From Leptospira kemamanensis (GTDB taxonomy: Bacteria > Spirochaetota > Leptospiria > Leptospirales > Leptospiraceae), in NCBI RefSeq assembly GCF_004769665.1, contig NZ_RQGG01000037.1, forward strand, positions 1-43,458: a stretch of DNA of 43,458 nucleotides, given 5' to 3'. The translations under genes were made by a program, and so were the position numbers. Below the pieces are notes generated by a model. That model had not been told where the DNA came from. It searched no databases and saw only the letters and a program-made list of their open reading frames with translations. Positions 1-7,843 of this stretch are shown piece after piece. The stretch's first letter is position 1, and each line of letters starts with the position of its first letter.

Positions 1-66
1 TAACTCTAGTAAATTTAGCTTTCTTCTCGCTGCTTTGGTGTTTACGTTGGTATTGGTGGTGGTCAT
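1..66 (-). CDS. Probable IS481-type transposase, N-terminal 22 codons only
   Basis: The gene runs off the left edge. The ATG at 66-64 is preceded by AGGAGG (79-74) with 7-nt spacing, which favours it over the ATG at 70-68. The reading frame stays open to base 1. The 22 visible residues are Thr/Asn-rich and then read KAARRKLNLLEL. That resembles the start of the helix-turn-helix of IS481/IS3-like transposases, where a KLxLLxLA motif precedes a region on establishing a crooked-helix fold. The identification rests on recall of the family pattern in Leptospira insertion sequences, not on a search. It could also be another short HTH protein. Confidence 0.45.
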   Translation of the reverse strand, partial: MTTTNTNVNTKAARRKLNLLEL

Positions 67-637
67 GCATTTTCCTCCTAGGAAATGACTTTGTGGTAAA
101 AATCATTTTTTTAAATTGAGGATGTGTGACCACTGCTTCTTTACGAAACTGTCAGGTGAATACTATACTAGCACAGTAGATGCGATAGAGTCCGCCTAAC
201 ACGAAAATGAATTCCAGTATACAGTTCCCATCTCTTGGTTTGTGGAGGATGGGTGAGGGGATACGTCAATACTTTTTTGATACGGCGCTGCTAATTGCAA
301 TGAGTATAGCTTGTAAGGACGAGGGTGATAAACGAAATGCGCAGAGCCACTCAATACCTGGCATTTATCCGAACCACCATTATCGCCACTCATAAGATTT
401 TTATTTGTATTGCGATTAACTCCCGCCTTCCATATCTTCCCCCACTGCTCGCGCCAGCGATAGTAGCGGAAATCCTTTCCCATCTCAATAATATTTTATT
501 CCACAAGTAGATCGGAAAGATTGGAGCGGATAGCGCGGTCGTTATTTGATGGTTTGATAATCATCTAACAAATTCGAGGCGCCCCAAAAAAAGATGACAA
601 ATTCTTTGGAACTTTATGGGATGGTTACGGTTTCTCT
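67..637. other. 571-bp stretch without a gene; accessory junction
   Basis: No reading frame here looks like a real protein. The left part (67-175) would be the 5' flank of the transposase and possibly one end of the insertion sequence. Read towards the transposase, an outer end at about 175 would start TGTGCTAGTATAG, but the other end is outside the window, so this is not proven. Copy A of an imperfect structured repeat lies at about 284-447. The remaining 190 bp before the DUF4386 gene show no clear feature, and that gene has only a weak ribosome-binding site. Confidence 0.5.
284..447. repeat. Structured intergenic repeat, copy A
   Basis: It is bounded by the imperfect inverted pair GCTAATTGCAAT (290-301) and ATTGCGATTAAC (409-420), with GC-rich outer extensions (GGCGCTG and CTCCCGCC). 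Inside is a conserved block, GTGATAAACGAAATGCGCAG and following bases (325-349). The same order of elements with nearly the same spacing recurs in copy B at 42231-42391, and similarity continues past the right arm into a C-rich tract. The length between outer ends is about 144 bp in both. It may be a non-coding mobile or recombination element or a structured RNA; neither is shown. Confidence 0.65.
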
Positions 638-1366
638 ATGAATCGCACAAAAACATCCAAAGAATTTACATTACGCACACTTTCTCTTTTTACTGGAATT
701 GGATTACTTGCCATGGCGGTGATTGCTCCTATCGTTTACTTTCAAATTTTCCCAAGTTTGTTTATTGCAGGTGACCTTGGTGCCACAATTGCTAATTTGA
801 AGGCATCAGTATTTTCCTTCAGATTGGGGATCTTTCTCTTTTTGGTGGTGGCGATTTTAGATGTTCTTGTTGCTTGGGGTTTGTATTTGATTTTAAGACC
901 ACTTCACTTCGAATTATCATTGTTAGCTGCATGGTTTCGTTTGGTGTATGCTGTTCTTTTGGTTGTGGCATTACAAAATTTACTTTCAATCCTTCCTATT
1001 GTGGAAAATGAAGGATCCGTCACATCTGTTTGCAATGCAAATGTTTGTCCGTCAGTTCTACATTTATATAATTCCTTTCAAAACTTTTGGGATTTTTCGT
1101 TAGTATTATTTGGAATCCACTTGATTCTTGTTGGACTGGTATTCCTTTTTGCAAAACAAACATCGAAAATAATTGGGGTCTTAGTTGTGGTAGCGGGACT
1201 TGGGTATTCTATGGATGCGATCGGTAAACTTTTAGTTGCCGGTTATGATTGGGAGGTTGCAATGTTTACCTTTATCGGAGAAGTGGTTTTGATTGGTTGG
1301 TTATTCTATCGATCGTTTCTTGGTTTTGAGGATTTTGATACAACCAATTTGCTGCCCTTGTTCTGA
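638..1366 (+). CDS. DUF4386-type integral membrane protein
   Basis: This 242-residue, very hydrophobic protein has about six predicted membrane segments, at roughly residues 14-36, 58-84, 93-113, 143-168, 176-197 and 208-227. It matches the general pattern of DUF4386 proteins: a Thr/Ser-rich N-terminus, a first helix followed by a periplasmic loop, and an Asn-Leu pair after the central helices. Their function is unknown. Two cysteines (in CNANVC) lie in the loop before helix 4 and could form a disulfide. The start is an ATG with a weak upstream ribosome-binding site. It stands alone, convergent with the porin gene. Confidence 0.6.
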   Translation: MNRTKTSKEFTLRTLSLFTGIGLLAMAVIAPIVYFQIFPSLFIAGDLGATIANLKASVFSFRLGIFLFLVVAILDVLVAWGLYLILRPLHFELSLLAAWFRLVYAVLLVVALQNLLSILPIVENEGSVTSVCNANVCPSVLHLYNSFQNFWDFSLVLFGIHLILVGLVFLFAKQTSKIIGVLVVVAGLGYSMDAIGKLLVAGYDWEVAMFTFIGEVVLIGWLFYRSFLGFEDFDTTNLLPLF

Positions 1367-1418
1367 AGTGTATCAAAACAAGGGAGAATGCTTCGTGAAT
1401 CCTCAAGGCAATTTCCTT

Positions 1419-3176
1419 TTAGAACTGCGCTGTTACCATTAGATAGGCAAACTGTGCTGTTTTCGAAAATTGGTTTGAATAAACATTGGCATTCACTGTC
1501 CTGTCATTCACTTTGTTTTGGATGGCATCACCCGCAAATATCATACTGTATCCACCTTCGATCATGATATTTTTATAAGGGAGATTGTATTTTACATCCA
1601 CCTCACGAAAGAGCGACCTTCCGAGTAAGGATACGGGGCGATTGTTCCCAGCACCATTTTCTGTTAATACTTGGCTTGTATTGTATTGGTTATTCGAAAT
1701 GGATTCAGTACTCGCACCAGATTTTGCAACACCAACTAAGTCATACCAACTATCTTGTAATTTGTGTTTTTCTATGGCAAAATAATCGATTCGAAATGTT
1801 CCGAAAGACTCAGAGGCATAACTTATATTGATAGATTTTGATTTCATGTTCACCCAACTGACTTGGTCAGCCATTCCATAAAAAAAATGGTTAGTGTGAA
1901 AAAGGTTTTGAAAGGATGCAATTGAACCATCTGTGCGATTTGGATCACCACTACCCACATCATAAGCGACTCCCATCCTTACCTTAGATATCGTATAACC
2001 AATGTCAGCACCAAAGGCGAATGTTTTGTAACGCTCTTTTTCGCGGTATAAATTTTGTTGGTATGTTGTATTGGTGAGAGGGTCAACCAAACTCACATTG
2101 GTTTGGAATGTGTCCCATTTGGGAGTAATATTCCTACCTGTAGTTCCTGTTTGGGTAGCGTATTCCAAGGAATAATCAATTGCCTGAATTGCTTTTTTGC
2201 CTGCCTGTGTTTTGTTGGTAACTCGGATTCCATAAGTATGGAGTATATCCCATCGTCCCGCACGTGTATTTGGATTTCCCACTTCTCCCGTGGTAAGGAC
2301 AAGGGAATTGTTTGTGCGAAGGTATTCTTTTTGTAATCCCAAATAATACAAATCAATATGTAAATAATCAGATGGTTTGAGTGTATTATAAAAACCTGTA
2401 AAGTATGAATCACCTAACTCTTGTCTTTGAGCATCTATTTTTGCTGTACACAATTTTGTGCCGTTATAGGGACAATCAAGGTAAGTATTGTATTGAGATT
2501 TGATTCCAAAATTGGTTGTATTGCCTGCAATATCCGAGTGGCGTTCACTTACCGAAGTGACAAAAAGATGTGAGGAAAAGAATTTGTCTTCCCATTTGAA
2601 ACGAAGTCCATCGAAACTTCTACCAACATTTGTCCAATCAAGAGAACCCACCAAACGTTCGTCACCATAACGCAAAATTTGACGACCAGCTTGTACGTGT
2701 AAGGGGAAACTGAAATTATTTTTAATCTCTACATACGCTTCTCTCACATCTGTACTTTGCCTTGTCCCATCATTGGCATTTGCTGTCCCCGTCAATGATC
2801 CTTTTTCGGCTCCCCAAAGGCGGCTATCTTGGAAAGTGATTTTTGCGATCACATCTTTTGTGAATTCTTTTTGGATCCAGAATTGAATCTTTTGTCCTGT
2901 AAAATCAACATTGTCATTGGTATTGCGATTGAAATCAAAATTGTATTTCATTTCAGGACGAATCCGAACAAGAGCACCCGCGCTAAATCCATCTGACCAA
3001 AGAGGAGGTGTTGGTTTGGGTTCTGGAACTGGTTGTGTTTGTGGACTAACATTCGAATTCGGAGGCGCGGAATTCGAAGTGGTTGGTTCCACTGTGGTTG
3101 TTTGAGCAAAAAGAGAATATTCAGTAATTAGAAGTATGATCAATAGAATCAGGGTTCTTCGCATTGTTTTTTTCAA
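1419..3176 (-). CDS. Alginate-export-type outer-membrane porin
   Basis: The 585-residue protein has a signal peptide (hydrophobic residues 8-24 ending SLFAQ). A low-complexity Thr/Pro/Asn linker follows (about 25-58), and then a long region of alternating beta strands ends in AQF, as in outer-membrane barrels. The central part (GSLDWTNVGRSFDGLRFKW, the YFTGFYNT stretch, GRWDILHTYGIRV) fits the alginate_exp (AlgE-like) domain. In spirochaetes such proteins are general barrels, and the substrate is not known. The annotated start is TTG (3176); ATG at 3164 is equally possible. A hairpin lies between the AGGAG at 3199-3195 and the start. Confidence 0.75.
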   Translation of the reverse strand: MKKTMRRTLILLIILLITEYSLFAQTTTVEPTTSNSAPPNSNVSPQTQPVPEPKPTPPLWSDGFSAGALVRIRPEMKYNFDFNRNTNDNVDFTGQKIQFWIQKEFTKDVIAKITFQDSRLWGAEKGSLTGTANANDGTRQSTDVREAYVEIKNNFSFPLHVQAGRQILRYGDERLVGSLDWTNVGRSFDGLRFKWEDKFFSSHLFVTSVSERHSDIAGNTTNFGIKSQYNTYLDCPYNGTKLCTAKIDAQRQELGDSYFTGFYNTLKPSDYLHIDLYYLGLQKEYLRTNNSLVLTTGEVGNPNTRAGRWDILHTYGIRVTNKTQAGKKAIQAIDYSLEYATQTGTTGRNITPKWDTFQTNVSLVDPLTNTTYQQNLYREKERYKTFAFGADIGYTISKVRMGVAYDVGSGDPNRTDGSIASFQNLFHTNHFFYGMADQVSWVNMKSKSINISYASESFGTFRIDYFAIEKHKLQDSWYDLVGVAKSGASTESISNNQYNTSQVLTENGAGNNRPVSLLGRSLFREVDVKYNLPYKNIMIEGGYSMIFAGDAIQNKVNDRTVNANVYSNQFSKTAQFAYLMVTAQF

Positions 3177-3199
3177 AAGACCGGGACAGGTCTTCTCCT
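3177..3199 (-). promoter_or_regulatory. Hairpin between Shine-Dalgarno and porin start
   Basis: On the minus strand AGGAG (3199-3195) is followed directly by a 6-bp perfect hairpin (AAGACC, loop TGTCCC, GGTCTT; 3194-3177) and then the TTG start at 3176. The unfolded distance from AGGAG is 18 nt to TTG and 30 nt to the ATG at 3164, too long for either. With the hairpin folded, AGGAG would sit next to TTG and 12 nt from the ATG. A bridged ribosome-binding site is an inference. Confidence 0.4.
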
Positions 3200-3457
3200 A
3201 TGCCAAAAACAAATGCAAGATTCGTACAGTTTGGAGGAAAAAGGTTTAAAAAAAAGTGAAAGTTTGATTTTCTTGGACAATTTGTATTTTGATTCGTAAT
3301 ATTGTGTATCTTCTCTCAATTTGAAGATTCACAAGGAGTGAATTCGTTCATCGAAATGTTCTAAATTTCTAAAGATTGCCTAGGCTCTGTACATTCTGTT
3401 CGATGTAGGAAGGGCATAAATTTAAGAAGAGACAAAACGCAAGGAGTCGAAGCAAAA

Positions 3458-3733
3458 TTGCAAAGTAATCGGACAAGGAATGGATCCAAATTCAATCGAA
3501 AGCACCTTATCTTTCTTTTGGTTTACGTGTTTGGGTTCCTTGTAGGTACAATTTCCCATGGTTTGGATATTGGAATCAATGTTTTTTATGGGGTCACATA
3601 CGACAATCGTTCCGTATTTCTAGGTTTATTGACTCAAATCCCATTCGGAATTTTTGTATGGATCACTGCGAGAGGGATTCTTAAGTATCCTTCTTTGCAG
3701 GATTATCTATCTTGGGATTTCGAACTTCCTTAA
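3458..3733 (+). CDS. Small two-helix membrane protein, unknown
   Basis: The protein has 91 residues with a basic N-terminus (about 15 residues) and two membrane helices, at about residues 17-37 and 51-72. The start is TTG (no ATG is available in frame), with AAGGAG about 11 nt upstream. I recognise no family. It is the first of three closely spaced small genes in the same direction (3458-4938). All are AT-rich and show no relatives I can name. The 281-bp gap upstream (3177-3457), between it and the divergent porin gene, must hold both promoters. Confidence 0.5.
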   Translation: MQSNRTRNGSKFNRKHLIFLLVYVFGFLVGTISHGLDIGINVFYGVTYDNRSVFLGLLTQIPFGIFVWITARGILKYPSLQDYLSWDFELP

Positions 3734-3747
3734 TTTCAATTTATAAT

Positions 3748-4371
3748 ATGAAAGACTTGATTTTTCTTCTAGCAATAATCGGTTTTTACATTTTCTATCG
3801 GAATCAATGGATCGAGGGGAATTTTAAACTCTTTTATTTTGTATTTGCCTTTTTTCTGTTTTTTCTATACTCCCTCTCGATTGAAATCATCTCTTCAAAA
3901 ATCCAAGGTCTAAAAAATAAGAAGAAGTTTACTAATTTTCACGATGTGGAACAAATCAAAAAACTGTGTTCAAATCATTTTCAAGCAATACTAAAAAACA
4001 GATTGGACAATCATGAATATTCGATTTCTGACTCCATTCAGATTCTGTTTCCAAAAAGAGATGGGTTAAAGAATCCTCCTAGTTCTGACTTCCAATACTT
4101 CACTCTCGAATCGTTTACGATTTTTAAATTGGAAAGTATCAATCATCAAAGGATCCATCGCGTTTTCGTAGAGGTTTATTTTTCATACTATGATAGGTAT
4201 CATCCAGTGATGACAAGACCAGATGATAAATTATGGGTAATGGAACATTGGGTATTCTCACTCAATCCAGAAAATATTTGGGTATTAGTAAATACAAATC
4301 TTGAATCCTCTATGTTTTACCACTTTCGTCAATGGGTCCAAAGGATAAAAGAGTTGGTTTTTCTAAAATAA
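3748..4371 (+). CDS. Hypothetical protein with N-terminal membrane anchor
   Basis: This is a 207-residue protein if it starts at the ATG at 3748; an upstream in-frame ATG at 3712 would overlap the preceding gene. Two hydrophobic segments (about residues 2-17 and 22-44) are followed by a soluble domain with aromatic-rich strands (FHDVEQIKK; VFVEVYFSYYDRYHPV; LWVMEHWVFSLNPENIWVL). The pattern of the last part (a sentence-like W-V-F/EHW element) resembles Tim44-like or DUF-type domains that follow an anchor, but I cannot assign it. No good ribosome-binding site is seen, so it may be translationally coupled to the gene before. Confidence 0.55.
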   Translation: MKDLIFLLAIIGFYIFYRNQWIEGNFKLFYFVFAFFLFFLYSLSIEIISSKIQGLKNKKKFTNFHDVEQIKKLCSNHFQAILKNRLDNHEYSISDSIQILFPKRDGLKNPPSSDFQYFTLESFTIFKLESINHQRIHRVFVEVYFSYYDRYHPVMTRPDDKLWVMEHWVFSLNPENIWVLVNTNLESSMFYHFRQWVQRIKELVFLK

Positions 4372-4446
4372 AAAGGTCTAAAGTCTCATTTTATATAGAT
4401 AAATTTGATTTGATCACTACAATTGAAACAAAGGAACTACATCCAA

Positions 4447-4938
4447 ATGAATTTAAAGAATGGTATGATTCTGAAGTATCTGCGAAATGCACTCTTAATT
4501 GTTTCTATTTCGATTTTGAATTTCAATTGTGATTTTGTAGGTACGGTTCCCATTGAAAATACAAGGGATTCTGAGATGATGATGGAACTCAGTTTTGATC
4601 ATTGTTTAAAGGAATTACCATCCTGTTTTGAAAGACCAGGAATGTTGAGAAACAGTGAGAGTCGAAATCCTGAATGGGAAGAGAATATTGAGACATACCT
4701 TTCCTTCAAAAATTGTAAATTGTATTTAACAATCCCAAAGGAGTCTACTTTTTTCATTACTAATGTATTAAACAGAAGCAACACCAGCTGTTTACCCATT
4801 ATGAGTAAGATTAAATACGGAAATAAAGTAGGTTTTGTTGAAATTGTAGGCGATGAAATTCTAAATTCCTTTGAGTCAAAGAATGGGTTCAATTTTCATT
4901 TCAAAATTCCAAAACAGAATGCATTCAGAAACGAATGA
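4447..4938 (+). CDS. Putative lipoprotein, unknown
   Basis: Starting from the ATG at 4447 (AAGGAAC about 8 nt upstream) gives 163 residues. A signal peptide with a basic n-region (KNGMILKYLRN) and a hydrophobic core (ALLIVSISIL) ends in LNFNC, which fits the relaxed spirochaete lipobox. The mature part contains four or five further cysteines (FDHC, SCFERPG, FKNCKLY, SCLPIM), which may form disulfides. An upstream ATG at 4423 is in frame and would only lengthen the n-region. No family is recognised. Between it and the next gene (4939-5048) nothing is seen. Confidence 0.55.
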   Translation: MNLKNGMILKYLRNALLIVSISILNFNCDFVGTVPIENTRDSEMMMELSFDHCLKELPSCFERPGMLRNSESRNPEWEENIETYLSFKNCKLYLTIPKESTFFITNVLNRSNTSCLPIMSKIKYGNKVGFVEIVGDEILNSFESKNGFNFHFKIPKQNAFRNE

Positions 4939-5048
4939 AAAACCTTCTATGTCATAAGGCGGGAGACACTTCCCAAAGTTTTGGACTTTTTTGATTCGCA
5001 TAACTATGTATATGTGATTTAAGCTTATGCATGGTCACCTGTCTTAGT

Positions 5049-6071
5049 TTACTCCCAACTCACCACCACCTTTCCAAAATGTTTCCCAGTTTGTAGGTAT
5101 TCTAAGGCCTCTGGAACTTCTTTCCAACCGAACACTTTGTCCACAACTGGTTTCATTTGATTTTGTTCGATGGCTCGGTTCATTCTTTCGAAGTCACTGC
5201 GGCTACCCACAATCACACCTTGCACTTTCACCCCTTGCATGAGGATGGGGTAGAGAGACAAACTGGACTCACCACCTGCAAGCACACCAATGAGAGCAAT
5301 GGTTCCGTACGGTTTTACACTCATCATGGACTTTTGCATGGTGCCTGCACCTCCCACTTCGATAATGAGATCGGCTCCTGCCATTTTGGTGTGTTTTCGG
5401 ACATCTCGTTCCCAATTGGCCTTCGTTGCATAATTGATGGTTTCATCAGCTCCTAAGGCTTTCGCACGAGCCAATTTTTCATCACTAGAGGAAGTGATGA
5501 TGACACGAGCTCCCATCATCTTGGCAAACTGTAAGGCAAATAAAGAAACACCACCCGTGCCAAGGCAAAGTACGTCACTCCCAGGTTCGATCCCACCAAA
5601 ATTGACAACAGCATTATAAGCGGTAAGGCCAGCACAACCTAGTGTGGCCGCTTCTTTGTCAGTTAAGTGGCTTGGAGTGGCAACAAGTCCTTCTTCGGAA
5701 AATTTCCCATACTGCGCCAAACACCCGTCATTGGGACCACCCAGAGTAGAACGTAAATTGTCCATATTCGGTACACCATCGATCCATTTTTGGGCAAAAA
5801 TGGGAAGGACTCTGTCTCCTTTTTTCCAAAGGGTGACCTCAGATCCAACAGCTTCGACAACTCCAGCACCATCCGAACAAGGAATGAGTGGGAGTTTTTG
5901 CCTTGGGTTGTAAGTCCCAATCACCATTAAATAATCACGATAATTCAGTGAAGTCGCTGTTAGGCGAACGAGTACTTCTTTGGGTGCCAGCGTTTCCGGT
6001 ATTTCACGTTCTGTTTCTTTTAGGTTTTGGATTCCAAAACTTCCTTGGATTTCCCATACTTTGTTCTTCAT
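5049..6071 (-). CDS. Medium-chain dehydrogenase/reductase (zinc-less, quinone-oxidoreductase-like)
   Basis: The 340-residue MDR protein starts at the ATG at 6071 (CAGGA 6 nt upstream); an in-frame GTG at 6086 has no usable ribosome-binding site. It has a GroES-like domain (about 1-130, with SLNYRDYL and a GxGVVEAVG motif) and a Rossmann domain with [19 protein letters not shown] (about 160-180) for NAD(P)H. The structural four-cysteine zinc loop of classical alcohol dehydrogenases is absent. The predicted reaction is NAD(P)-dependent oxidation or reduction of an alcohol, quinone or enone; the substrate is unknown. It is divergent from the SDR at 6164, with about 90 bp between the starts. Confidence 0.85.
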   Translation of the reverse strand: MKNKVWEIQGSFGIQNLKETEREIPETLAPKEVLVRLTATSLNYRDYLMVIGTYNPRQKLPLIPCSDGAGVVEAVGSEVTLWKKGDRVLPIFAQKWIDGVPNMDNLRSTLGGPNDGCLAQYGKFSEEGLVATPSHLTDKEAATLGCAGLTAYNAVVNFGGIEPGSDVLCLGTGGVSLFALQFAKMMGARVIITSSSDEKLARAKALGADETINYATKANWERDVRKHTKMAGADLIIEVGGAGTMQKSMMSVKPYGTIALIGVLAGGESSLSLYPILMQGVKVQGVIVGSRSDFERMNRAIEQNQMKPVVDKVFGWKEVPEALEYLQTGKHFGKVVVSWE

Positions 6072-6163
6072 CGATTCCTGATCCACCTTTCCAGAAAATT
6101 CACTCGTCAGATCCTTTGCCTTCGGATTCCTTTGTCGAGTGGGAATCTAGTGGAAAGGGTGTT

Positions 6164-6973
6164 ATGAAAAAAGAATTTTGGAACGATAGCGTCGTAGTGA
6201 TCACTGGGGCTTCCAGTGGGATTGGAAAGGCATTACTCGAAGAAATTGCGGTCTTTCCCTGCCAATTGGTGTTATTGGCTCGCAGAGCCGGTGACATTCC
6301 GAAACCGGAAGCCAAACACAAAGACACCATCCTCCATAGGATCACATGTGACCTTGCCGATCCGAGTTCCGTACAAGATGCCATTGATTGGATCTCCAAA
6401 CGAATTGATCGAGTGGATGTACTCTTTAATAACGCAGGGATCACAGCCCATGGACGGTTTGATTCCCTTTCGATGGATGTGTACCAAAAGACCTTTGCGA
6501 CCAATTTTTTTGGTCCGATCCAACTCATTCGGGGTCTCCTTCCGTTTCTACTGAAAGCGAAAGGAAATATCGTCACGACATCCACAGTCTCTGCCTTATA
6601 TGGAGTGCCTGGACGTGCTGCCTATTCTGCATCTAAGTCAGCACTTCATGCTGCATTGGAATCCCTTCGCATTGAAAGTTTAGAGGAAGGGATTGGGGTT
6701 TCCCTTGTTTGTGTTCCTTATACAGACACGGCACTCCGCACTTCTGGTCTTGATGCTGAAGGAAAACGTCTCGCCGAAGCTCCTGCCAAAGGCAAACGAA
6801 AGTCGGCAAAGGAAGTTGCTCATGTTCTCATGAAGGAAGCCATGGACAAAGAAGCAAGGCTTGTGACGTTTAATTTGAGTGGTAAGTTTTTAGAATGGAT
6901 GCGGTTTTTCTCTCCCAAGTTTTTAGAAAAAATTCTCTATAAAAAACTCTACAACGACTTCAAAACACATTGA
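6164..6973 (+). CDS. Short-chain dehydrogenase/reductase (SDR family)
   Basis: From the ATG at 6164 (GAAAGG upstream) the protein has 269 residues. The frame is open much further upstream, but that part overlaps the divergent MDR gene in antisense and has no SDR character. Motifs are all present: TGASSGIG for the cofactor at about residue 12, NNAG at about 88, Ser in TVSALYG, and YSASK for catalysis at about 153. The C-terminus is hydrophobic and basic (FLEWMRFFSPKFLEKILYKKL), as in membrane-associated SDRs of lipid metabolism. It begins a run of three same-strand genes with DUF1295 and the CFA-synthase-like enzyme, so a lipid substrate is plausible. Confidence 0.85.
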   Translation: MKKEFWNDSVVVITGASSGIGKALLEEIAVFPCQLVLLARRAGDIPKPEAKHKDTILHRITCDLADPSSVQDAIDWISKRIDRVDVLFNNAGITAHGRFDSLSMDVYQKTFATNFFGPIQLIRGLLPFLLKAKGNIVTTSTVSALYGVPGRAAYSASKSALHAALESLRIESLEEGIGVSLVCVPYTDTALRTSGLDAEGKRLAEAPAKGKRKSAKEVAHVLMKEAMDKEARLVTFNLSGKFLEWMRFFSPKFLEKILYKKLYNDFKTH

Positions 6974-7007
6974 ACTCCGTCTAAACCAAGGTAGAGGAAA
7001 AACCCAC

Positions 7008-7826
7008 TTGGACAATATTTTAGTTCCGTATGTAACGGCTGTTATTTTTGCATTTTGTTTTATGACACTCATGTGGTTTTGGGGAAAAACCCGAGACAAT
7101 TACGCTGTCATTGATGTGGGTTGGGGGCTTGTGATTGCGGGCATTGCGACAGTGCTTTCTTTTTTTGGAACAGGCAATTGGTTTGCAAAACTAGCACTTC
7201 TAATACCCGTTTGGGTTTGGGCCATTCGGCTTTCTGGGTTTCTCTACTGGACTCGGATCCGTACAAACCACCCAGAGGACAAACGGTACGCTGGGTTTCG
7301 GAAAGACTATGGTGACAAAGTCCATAGTAAAATGTTTACCAATGTATTTTTATTACAAGGTTTCCTTGCCTTACTTTTATCCTTTCCCTTTTACTTTGCC
7401 TCCCAGTGGAATTTGTATCCCAATGTAGGTTTATTTGGTCCGAATGGAACCCTTATGGTTTGGATTGGCTGGACTTTGTTTTTACTTGGTGTCGTGGGAG
7501 AAACCATTGCGGACCGAGATTTACACAAATTTTTATCCATTCCCACAAACAAAGGTAAGGTGTGTAACCTAGGTTTTTGGAAGTATACAAGACACCCCAA
7601 TTATTTTTTTGAATGGGTGATTTGGCTTGGGATTGGTGTGATTCCTATCCTTTCCGCGCCAGAAGCGATTGGATCCCTTTTTACCCCCGTTTTTATGTTT
7701 GTCTTATTACGATTTGTTTCCGGTGTTCCCTTTGCAGAGAAATACTCTCTTCAGTCCAAAGGGGATTTGTTCCGTGAATACATGCGTACCACAAACGCAT
7801 TTTTCCCTTGGTTTCCAAAACATTAA
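7008..7826 (+). CDS. DUF1295 / steroid 5-alpha-reductase-like membrane protein
   Basis: The protein has 272 residues and about six membrane helices. The diagnostic C-terminal element is present: a DRDLHKF motif, then CNLGFWKYTRHPNYFFEW near residues 183-205. This is the isoprenylcysteine-methyltransferase/5-alpha-reductase-like fold with the RHPNY motif that binds a nucleotide or SAM cofactor. The start is TTG, with GAGG about 11 nt upstream. It lies 34 bp after the SDR and 17 bp before the methyltransferase. In many bacteria DUF1295 genes accompany cyclopropane-fatty-acid synthase genes, so modification of membrane lipids is the likely theme. Confidence 0.8.
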   Translation: MDNILVPYVTAVIFAFCFMTLMWFWGKTRDNYAVIDVGWGLVIAGIATVLSFFGTGNWFAKLALLIPVWVWAIRLSGFLYWTRIRTNHPEDKRYAGFRKDYGDKVHSKMFTNVFLLQGFLALLLSFPFYFASQWNLYPNVGLFGPNGTLMVWIGWTLFLLGVVGETIADRDLHKFLSIPTNKGKVCNLGFWKYTRHPNYFFEWVIWLGIGVIPILSAPEAIGSLFTPVFMFVLLRFVSGVPFAEKYSLQSKGDLFREYMRTTNAFFPWFPKH

Positions 7827-7843
7827 ATACAAAAGGATAAAAC

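Noticed and set aside
284..430. Repeat copies as integron attC sites
   Set aside because: The arms have the TAATTGCAAT/ATTGCAATTA form, and the core orientation does not match RYYYAAC...GTTRRRY; no integrase is near.
196..510. Several short reading frames over repeat copy A
   Set aside because: They lie on both strands, have no ribosome-binding site or protein character, and fall inside the non-coding repeat.
5888..6163. Extended N-terminus of the SDR
   Set aside because: The added residues overlap the divergent MDR gene and show no SDR features; the ATG at 6164 has a ribosome-binding site and gives the usual length.
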